Source of the DNA: Lentilactobacillus parabuchneri DSM 5707 = NBRC 107865
GTDB lineage: Bacteria; Bacillota; Bacilli; Lactobacillales; Lactobacillaceae
DNA: 64,000 nucleotides
Assembly: GCF_001435315.1 (NCBI RefSeq)
Contig: NZ_AZGK01000001.1
Coordinates: 63,476-127,475, forward strand
Direction of reading: 5' to 3'
The translations under genes and the position numbers were made by a program. Under the pieces are notes generated by a model. That model was given only the letters and a program-made list of their open reading frames with translations, was not told where the DNA came from and ran no database searches. Shown piece after piece: positions 58,597 through 64,000 of the stretch (position 1 is the first letter of the stretch; each line of letters starts with the position of its first letter).

Positions 58597-59121
58597 GTGA
58601 AACGAAAAGTTCCTATTGCAATTTACTTTGTGATTGGTCAATTTATTGCGTTCTTTCTTGATGGTTCCCTCAGTCAGACGATGTCTGGGACACTTTATAA
58701 ATACCCAAATTCCATGGTGCCGTATTTAACGGTTCTCTGGCTGATTTTGGCAGCCTTCTTCGGTAATTCCAAGAAGCTTCACCTATACGTTTGGGCAGCC
58801 GTTGTCGGCTTTATTTTCGATATGTACTATACGGGATTATTAGGTGTTTATGTGTTCATTTTTCCACTGGTTGTTTATTTGTGCCAAACGGTATACCAAA
58901 TTTTGCCACCAAATTTCATGAGTGGTTTTTTGGTGTATTTTTTAGGAATTACAGTTTTAGTTAGCCTAGGATACGTTGCAAATGCGTTTATTGGGGAGAC
59001 AAATTCATCAGTTGCCCAATTTCTTGTTAACACATTAGCCCCTACACTGGCACTCAATCTTGTTTTGCTTGCAATTGCTTACTTTCCGGTTGAGACGCTG
59101 TATAGGACTCATAGGCAATAA
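58597..59121 (+). CDS. mreD: Rod-shape protein MreD
   Basis: 174 residues from GTG at 58597 after GGAGGG, with five or six membrane spans and little else. Conserved features are DGSLSQ near the start and FIFDMYYTGLLGVYVFIFPLVVY. It completes the MreBCD complex in the membrane. Confidence 0.93.
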   Translation: MKRKVPIAIYFVIGQFIAFFLDGSLSQTMSGTLYKYPNSMVPYLTVLWLILAAFFGNSKKLHLYVWAAVVGFIFDMYYTGLLGVYVFIFPLVVYLCQTVYQILPPNFMSGFLVYFLGITVLVSLGYVANAFIGETNSSVAQFLVNTLAPTLALNLVLLAIAYFPVETLYRTHRQ

Positions 59122-59136
59122 GAAGGGGAGTAGACG

Positions 59137-59820
59137 ATGCAAGACGCAGCCGTTTTAAAAGGAACCAAAGATGGTTATGAAATTATTTTGGATGAAAATG
59201 CCAATGTTCAAGATATTTATTCATCACTTCGCAAGCTGTTGGATAATTTAAAAACGCAGACCGCTTCAACCGATCCGCAAACCATTGCGTTTGATATTTA
59301 TACGGGAATGCGATTATGGCCGGCAGAAGACCGTTCTGAAATCGAAAAAATTTTTTCGGACTACGAGCTTTTTTCTGTTCATAAAATTACTGCCGACGTG
59401 ATTACAAAGGCTGAATCCAATCGAATCTTGGAACAGTCAAGTGTCCATATTGTGGATCGCGTCATTCGAAATGGACAAGAAGTCCATATTGAAGGCGACG
59501 TTCTCTTCTTGGGGACCGTCCACGAAGGCGGGAAATTACTGGTTACTGGCAATATTTTCGTTCTTGGAAATGTTGAAGGGATTATCCAAGCCGGTGCACC
59601 TGATTTTGAAGATAAGATGATTATTGGGGATGTACATAGTGCGCAACAAGTTCGAATTGGTGAACAATTTGAAATTTTAGCTGATTCTAAGCATCAAATG
59701 GATAGCCGCACCGTTGTTTACGTCAACGACTTGCATGTCTTGGATTACGGTCGAGTTGAGGATTTAAAGCAGATCAACCCCAAGTTTTACAATCAGATAG
59801 GAGGAGTCATCAATGGGTAA
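59137..59820 (+). CDS. minC: Septum site-determining protein MinC
   Basis: 227 residues. The N-terminal domain (~1-105) inhibits FtsZ assembly, and the C-terminal right-handed beta helix shows the repeats GDVLFLGTVHEGGKLLVTGNIFVLGNVEG and the MinD-binding region that follows. It overlaps minD by eight bases. No minE is seen, as in other Gram-positives that use DivIVA/MinJ. Confidence 0.95.
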   Translation: MQDAAVLKGTKDGYEIILDENANVQDIYSSLRKLLDNLKTQTASTDPQTIAFDIYTGMRLWPAEDRSEIEKIFSDYELFSVHKITADVITKAESNRILEQSSVHIVDRVIRNGQEVHIEGDVLFLGTVHEGGKLLVTGNIFVLGNVEGIIQAGAPDFEDKMIIGDVHSAQQVRIGEQFEILADSKHQMDSRTVVYVNDLHVLDYGRVEDLKQINPKFYNQIGGVING

Positions 59821-60619
59821 GTCTTACGTTATAACTTCAGGTAAAGGTGGGGTTGGAAAAACAACTTCATCCGCAAATATTGGGACCGCACTGGCAATGC
59901 TTGGTAAGAAAGTTTGTTTGATGGACCTTGATATCGGTTTGCGGAACTTGGACGTTGTCTTAGGACTCGATAACCGGATCATGTATGACATCGTTGACGT
60001 TGCCAGTGGTCGGGCAAAATTGAGCCAGGCCCTGGTCAAAGACAAACGGTTTGATGATTTGCTCTATCTACTGCCTGCTGCACAAAATACTGACAAAACA
60101 GCTTTGAATCAAAATCAAGTCAAAGAAATTGTTGATGAATTAAAGCCTGATTTTGACTTTGTCTTAATTGACTGTCCAGCTGGTATTGAACAAGGCTTTA
60201 TGAATGCAATTGCGGGTGCCGATAGTGCCATTATTGTCACCACACCCGAAATTTCAGCCGTGCGTGATGCTGATCGCGTCGTTGGCTTGCTTGAACAGCA
60301 TCCACTGCAGGAACAACCTCATTTGATTATTAACCGGATTCGTCAGCACATGATGAAGGATGGTTCGGTGATGGACGTTGATGAAATCACACATCATTTG
60401 GGTGTTGAATTACTAGGGATCGTTTTTGACGATGATGCTGTTATCACCACTTCAAATAATGGTGAGCCGGTAGTATTGCAAGCTGAAAATCCAGCGGGAC
60501 AAGGTTATCGTGATATTGCCCGCCGTCTGGTTGGCGAGTCGGTTCCGTTGATGGAAATGAAAGATGAGCAACAACCATCATTCTGGCAAAAAGTATCTCA
60601 TTGGTTTCATAAGGGATAA
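59813..60619 (+). CDS. minD: Septum site-determining protein MinD
   Basis: 268 residues. The deviant Walker A is GKGGVGKTT; switch regions are MDLDIGLRNLDVVLG and LIDCPAGIEQG. The C-terminal amphipathic helix (SFWQKVSHWFHKG) is the membrane-targeting sequence. The ATP-bound dimer sits on the membrane and recruits MinC. Last gene of mreBCD-minCD. Confidence 0.97.
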   Translation: MGKSYVITSGKGGVGKTTSSANIGTALAMLGKKVCLMDLDIGLRNLDVVLGLDNRIMYDIVDVASGRAKLSQALVKDKRFDDLLYLLPAAQNTDKTALNQNQVKEIVDELKPDFDFVLIDCPAGIEQGFMNAIAGADSAIIVTTPEISAVRDADRVVGLLEQHPLQEQPHLIINRIRQHMMKDGSVMDVDEITHHLGVELLGIVFDDDAVITTSNNGEPVVLQAENPAGQGYRDIARRLVGESVPLMEMKDEQQPSFWQKVSHWFHKG

Positions 60620-60625
60620 AAAGGC

Positions 60626-60654
60626 TTGACGGATTCTCCGATTACGATTATGAT
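60626..60654 (+). promoter_or_regulatory. Promoter of the T-box/amino-acid transporter operon
   Basis: TTGACG, 17-base spacer, TATGAT; the transcript would start near 60661, just before the T-box leader. Confidence 0.8.
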
Positions 60655-60660
60655 GAATTT

Positions 60661-60935
60661 AACTTAATTAAAGATATTTTAAAGACGGTGATCAGAACCG
60701 GTCTTCAATTTGAATTTCAGAGAGCTCATCACGGTGGAAGTTGGGTATTCAGTTGTTGGTCGTCACATCTGGGAGTCATTTTTCTGAACAGAGTAGGAAA
60801 AAGCGGTGAGCACGTTATTGCTGAAGTTTAGTATTAAACTCGTAGAGGCCTTTCACATGAGTGAAGGGCAAATCTGAGGTGGAACCGCGATAAAATCGTC
60901 CTCTTAAGTCATTGATGGCTTAAGAGGATTTTTTT
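60661..60935 (+). promoter_or_regulatory. T-box leader, first (complete) module
   Basis: An early hairpin (AAGAC.../GTCTT) is followed by Stem I: base TTTCAG/CTGAA, then GCTCATC/GGTGAGC with the specifier loop before it (GGAAAAAGC). Stem III is GCCTTTCAC/GTGAAGGGC (60848-60869), the T-box GAGGTGGAACCGCG is at 60876-60889, and the terminator TCCTCTTAAG/CTTAAGAGGA plus T7 is at 60899-60935. The T-box variable base is A, predicting a tRNA with U73. The best-placed specifier is AAA or AAG (Lys), which conflicts with U73, so the amino acid is unresolved. Confidence 0.85.
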
Positions 60936-60947
60936 GTTTACCGGATT

Positions 60948-61049
60948 GACTAAACTTCATGAGGCAGCAGGTGTGAACTTGTTGCAAATTGAGGTGGAAC
61001 CGCGAAAGCCATCGTCCTCTTGAGTCTTGATACTCAGGGGGATTTTTTT
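60948..61049 (+). promoter_or_regulatory. Second, Stem I-less T-box antiterminator/terminator module
   Basis: Right after the first terminator comes a second Stem III (GCAGCAGGT/ACTTGTTGC, 60964-60985), a second T-box GAGGTGGAACCGCG (60991-61004) identical to the first, and a second terminator (TCCTCTTGAGT/ACTCAGGGGGA plus T7, 61015-61049). There is no room for Stem I or a specifier. The order AAAT-(C)-TGAGGTGGAACC is kept in both, so this looks like a duplicated 3' half. Confidence 0.85.
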
Positions 61050-61064
61050 ATGGAGGGATGTCAA

Positions 61065-61709
61065 ATGATTCAATATATTCAAGAAATTTTACCAGCTTTA
61101 TTATCTGGAACCAAAATGACGTTATCAATTTTCTTTTGGACGTTAATTTGCTCAATTCCGTTGGGCGCCTTGGTTGGTTTGGGACTGATTCAGCGCTTCA
61201 AACCATTAACCTGGCTTTTGAACTTTTACGTCTGGATCATGCGGGGAACGCCACTGTTACTGCAATTAATTTTTGTGTTTTACGGATTACCAATTATTCA
61301 CATTGTCTTTCAACGATATGACGCTGCGATGTTTGCCTTTATTTTGAACTATACCGCCTACTTCGGTGAAATTTTCCGTGGTGGTTTCCAGTCAGTTCCA
61401 AAGGGCCAGTTTGAGAGCGCCAAAGTGTTGCGTTTAAGTTATGGCCAAACTATTCGAAAGATTGTCATTCCACAGGTTTTCAAAATTGTGTTGCCTTCAA
61501 TTGGAAACGAAGTCATCAACTTGGTCAAGGACTCTTCATTGGTCTATGTCATTGGCTTGGGCGACTTACTGCGAGCCGGAAACGTTGCGACTGCCCGGGA
61601 TGTCACTTTGCTGCCGCTCATCTTAGTCGGGATTATTTACCTCGCCTTGACCGCGGTTTGCACGATTGTCTTGAAACTCATTGAAAAACGTGAAAATGTT
61701 TGGCGATAG
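61065..61709 (+). CDS. Polar amino-acid ABC transporter permease
   Basis: 214 residues from ATG at 61065, eight bases after GGAGG. Five membrane spans of the HisM/GlnP family, with the coupling loop FESAKVLRLSYGQTIRKIVIPQ. RGTPLLLQLIFVFYGLP and NEVINLVKDSSLVYVIGL are family hallmarks. The T-box leader upstream implies an amino-acid substrate whose shortage is read by its tRNA. Confidence 0.94.
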   Translation: MIQYIQEILPALLSGTKMTLSIFFWTLICSIPLGALVGLGLIQRFKPLTWLLNFYVWIMRGTPLLLQLIFVFYGLPIIHIVFQRYDAAMFAFILNYTAYFGEIFRGGFQSVPKGQFESAKVLRLSYGQTIRKIVIPQVFKIVLPSIGNEVINLVKDSSLVYVIGLGDLLRAGNVATARDVTLLPLILVGIIYLALTAVCTIVLKLIEKRENVWR

Positions 61710-61721
61710 GAGGGAATTCAT

Positions 61722-62357
61722 ATGTTAGAGATTAAAGATTTAACAAAACGCTTTGGCAGTCGAACAATTATTGATGACCTTTCGATGACCGTCAAAGATA
61801 ACGAAATCATGGCGATTGTCGGTCCGTCCGGTGCCGGTAAAACAACCTTATTGCGCTGTATTACGGGATTAGAGTCCGTCGACTCCGGAGAATTTTATTG
61901 GAATGGGAGTCAATTTGATCCGGCCAATACCACTCAAAAGGATACAATCATCGGCGTTGTCTTTCAGGATTACCAACTATTTCCTAACTTAACGGTCCTT
62001 GGCAATATTACATTGGCGCCGACGATGGTTAAAAAAGAACCAATGGATGACGTTAAAAAGTATGCCCGTGAGCTTTTAAGCCGGTTGGGACTTGAAGGAA
62101 AAGAAAATCTTTATCCCTATCAGCTGTCAGGAGGGCAAAAGCAACGGGTAGCCATTGTTCGTGCGTTAGCCATGCGGCCCAAGATTCTCTGCTATGATGA
62201 ACCGACTTCAGCTTTGGATCCTGCGTTAAGAGACGAAGTTGCCCAAATTATTTTGGATCTCAAAAAACAGGAAATGACCCAAATCGTCGTCACTCATGAT
62301 ATGGATTTTGCCAAGAACGTTGCCGACGAGATTCAACAGGTTAAACAAATTCAGTAG
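61722..62357 (+). CDS. Amino-acid ABC transporter ATP-binding protein
   Basis: 211 residues, slightly shorter than the ~240 usual for GlnQ-type ATPases, with a short C-terminus ending FAKNVADEIQQVKQIQ. Walker A VGPSGAGKTT, Q-loop VFQDYQLF, signature LSGGQKQRVAIVRAL, Walker B ILCYDEPTSALD and switch His VTHDMDF are all intact. The usual tail after FVADRIIFMDxG is missing, but the catalytic core is complete. Confidence 0.94.
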   Translation: MLEIKDLTKRFGSRTIIDDLSMTVKDNEIMAIVGPSGAGKTTLLRCITGLESVDSGEFYWNGSQFDPANTTQKDTIIGVVFQDYQLFPNLTVLGNITLAPTMVKKEPMDDVKKYARELLSRLGLEGKENLYPYQLSGGQKQRVAIVRALAMRPKILCYDEPTSALDPALRDEVAQIILDLKKQEMTQIVVTHDMDFAKNVADEIQQVKQIQ

Positions 62358-62367
62358 GAGGGGTAGG

Positions 62368-63234
62368 ATGTTAAAATCAATGAAACGACTTTTATTACTT
62401 ACCAGCTTTCTGCTGATTGCGATTGGCCTTTCAGGCTGCGGTGTTCGGTACGTTAACCGGCAGGGATCTCAAGAAGATCCAGACACCTGGGCAACGGTTT
62501 CCAAGCAAAAGAAAATTGTTGTCGGCTTGGATGATAGTTTTGTCCCCATGGGATTCCAAACCAAGAGTGGCAAAATTGTCGGCTATGACGTTGATCTTGC
62601 CAAGGCCGTGTTCAAACAGTATGGGATCAAGGTCGATTTTCAGCCAATTGATTGGTCAATGAACGTGACTGAATTACGTAACGGGACCATTGATCTTATC
62701 TGGAACGGATTTTCGATTAATCCGCAACGGGCAAAGAAGATTACCTTTAGTGAGCCTTACTTGATTAATGATCAGGTCTTAGTTACCAAGAAAAATCAAC
62801 ACATTAAGAATTTTGCCGACATGAAAGGCAAAGTGGCCGGAGTTCAAAGCGGATCGGCCGGGGCGATGGACATCGATAACCAACCCAAATTATTGAAGGA
62901 TCGGATTAAGGGCCATGAGCCAATTTTATATGACACGTTTACAGACGCGTTTATCGACTTGAATGCCAACCGGATTCAGGGATTGCTGATCGATAGCATT
63001 TATGCAGGCTATTATCTGGAACATCAGAAAAACGAATCCAGCTTTACGTCTATCCCAAGTGAATTTCCAAAGGAACAGTATGGCGTTGGGATGAGAAAGG
63101 GCGATACGGTTTTGAAGCAAAAAATTGATGCCGGCTTGAACCGATTAGCCAAAAATGGGGAATTGCACAAGATTAACATGAAGTGGTTTGGAACCGATCG
63201 TGATAGTCCACTGATGAAGAACGTTCAGAAATAA
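62368..63234 (+). CDS. Amino-acid-binding lipoprotein of the ABC transporter
   Basis: 288 residues from ATG at 62368 (GGAGGGG upstream). Signal peptide with lipobox LSGC. Family 3 solute-binding motifs: VVGLDDSFVPMGFQTKSGKIVGYDVDLAKAV-type N-lobe, TIDLIWNGFSINPQRAKKITFSEPY and GVQSGSAGAMDI. The FSxPY and GYDVDL blocks are those of polar amino-acid binders. Substrate not assignable from sequence. Confidence 0.94.
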   Translation: MLKSMKRLLLLTSFLLIAIGLSGCGVRYVNRQGSQEDPDTWATVSKQKKIVVGLDDSFVPMGFQTKSGKIVGYDVDLAKAVFKQYGIKVDFQPIDWSMNVTELRNGTIDLIWNGFSINPQRAKKITFSEPYLINDQVLVTKKNQHIKNFADMKGKVAGVQSGSAGAMDIDNQPKLLKDRIKGHEPILYDTFTDAFIDLNANRIQGLLIDSIYAGYYLEHQKNESSFTSIPSEFPKEQYGVGMRKGDTVLKQKIDAGLNRLAKNGELHKINMKWFGTDRDSPLMKNVQK

Positions 63235-63536
63235 TCAAGCTATGTGAGTGTGGACCGCTAACGGTTAGCTTTCAACTCGACTGCTTCATGAGAGGTCCAT
63301 ATTATCCAGCTAAAATGTAAAGCAGTTGGCTGATTCCAGCCATTTAAGTCCAGTGATCAATCATTCCACAACTTGGAATAATCGACTACTGGGCTTAAAT
63401 TTTGCGATCAATCCGTTTTTATCGCCGCTCAATTTTGCAATAATTATCTATTTTTGGTAACGTTTGCCGATTTATATTGAGATTTTAATAAATTTATCTT
63501 AATATGAAATTTGTGACTAATTGAGGAGGATACTCA
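63235..63536. other. Intergenic stretch with one hairpin
   Basis: About 300 bases. The only structure I see is the hairpin at 63343-63404. The remainder is AT-rich and should hold the promoter of the M16-like gene. Confidence 0.5.
63343..63404 (+). terminator. Probable terminator of the transporter operon
   Basis: TTTAAGTCCAGT pairs with ACTGGGCTTAAA, with ATTCCA/TGGAAT as the inner stem, followed by a weak TTTTG. Confidence 0.6.
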
Positions 63537-64000
63537 GTGGAATTCGAAATTGCAAAGGACGTCCATTTAACGACGATCCCAACAACAAAATTTAAAAATA
63601 GCAAAATCGTGATGAATTTTACATTTCCCGCTCATCATGAAAATTATGCCAAGCTGGCCTTATTGGCGGAACTATTGGAAAATTGTTCGGCACAGTATGA
63701 CAGCGAATTATTGGTGTCTCGCCAATTATCCAAATTGTATGGTGCAAGCTTTGGGGTAACCGTCTTGAGGTACGGTAACCAACACACACTTCAAGTTTCA
63801 ATCACCTTTCCAAATGATAAGTATCTACCGGAAGGCGAAGTTTTAACGCCACAAATTTTGGCGTTTCTTCGTGAAATGATTGAGAATCCCTTTATTGACG
63901 GCGATCACTTCAACGACGCTTATTTTGAAATTCATCAAAAAAACGTGTTAAATTATTTGGATTCAATTGCAGATAACAAGGAATTTTTCTCGACCTTGGA
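63537..64000 (+). CDS. M16-like peptidase homologue (YfmF/YmfF type), truncated by window edge
   Basis: 154 codons of an open frame from GTG at 63537, with GAGGAGGA seven bases upstream; no stop before the window ends. It begins MEFEIAKDVHLTTIPTTKFKNSKI and continues with ALLAELLENCSAQYDS, where active M16 peptidases carry the zinc site HxxEH. The zinc motif is absent, as in the non-catalytic YfmF partner of the YmfF/YmfH pair. I expect an active M16 partner gene beyond the edge. Function in Bacillales is poorly defined. Confidence 0.85.
   Translation, partial: MEFEIAKDVHLTTIPTTKFKNSKIVMNFTFPAHHENYAKLALLAELLENCSAQYDSELLVSRQLSKLYGASFGVTVLRYGNQHTLQVSITFPNDKYLPEGEVLTPQILAFLREMIENPFIDGDHFNDAYFEIHQKNVLNYLDSIADNKEFFSTL

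Overview
The window looks like ordinary core chromosome of a Lactobacillaceae bacterium. I infer a heterofermentative lactobacillus, perhaps Lentilactobacillus or close to it; the species cannot be fixed from this sequence. Support: the tmRNA tag AKNNNNSYALAA, the order tdk-prfA-prmC-sua5-glyA-upp-atpBEFHAGDC-murA-mbl, a MurT/GatD pair, Ddl of the D-Ala-D-Lac type (Phe in the position of the usual Tyr), T-box leaders, and frequent TTG/GTG starts after strong GGAGG sites. I saw no insertion sequence, prophage, CRISPR array or origin.

Layout. 1-2.2 kb: the 3' end of a pyruvate oxidase gene, then small minus-strand genes (lipoprotein, two unknowns). 2.4-7.1 kb: tmRNA, a HAD phosphatase, a C39-like protein joined to a two-component system, and a small unknown gene. 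7.4-7.8 kb: divergent tRNA-Glu(CTC) and tRNA-Gln(CTG). 7.9-12.6 kb: YjbR-like protein, unknowns, serine hydrolase, gatD-murT. 12.7-25.2 kb: thymidine kinase, release factor 1 and its methylase, Sua5, SHMT, uracil phosphoribosyltransferase, then the whole F-type ATP synthase operon from a clear promoter. 25.5-30.3 kb: cell-wall and shape cluster (DUF1146, murA, mbl, yidD, DUF2969, rodA) ending in a GcvH-like gene. 30.3-33.2 kb: T-box leader plus metNIQ. 33.3-38.9 kb: SPFH protein, then five genes holding a BceAB-like transporter, a YtrA-type GntR repressor and a second ABC transporter, with an inverted repeat just after the promoter -10. 39-43.4 kb: ddl, membrane phosphodiesterase, tag, an XRE-TPR regulator. 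43.5-47.1 kb (minus): uspA, small membrane protein, rarA, rpsD with a long leader, msrC. 47.2-56.5 kb (plus): ezrA, cysteine desulfurase-thiI, tpx, T-box-valS, folC. 56.6-60.6 kb: mreBCD-minCD. 60.6-63.2 kb: a leader with two successive T-box antiterminator/terminator modules before a polar amino-acid ABC transporter. 63.5 kb to the end: the start of an M16-like gene.

How it fits together. Much of the window serves growth of the cell envelope (murA, mbl, rodA, mreBCD, minCD, ezrA, ddl, murT-gatD), energy (atp) and translation (prfA, prmC, valS, rpsD, tmRNA, thiI, sua5). Amino-acid supply is controlled by tRNA-sensing leaders. The points most worth a second look are the tandem T-box with only one specifier domain (60.66-61.05 kb), a C39-like protein that lacks the expected catalytic His and is coupled to a two-component system (3.8-6.7 kb), a tRNA-Glu(CTC) with a U1-G72 end pair, and the probably self-regulated double ABC-transporter operon (34.2-38.9 kb). 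All assignments come from reading the sequence; no database search was run.
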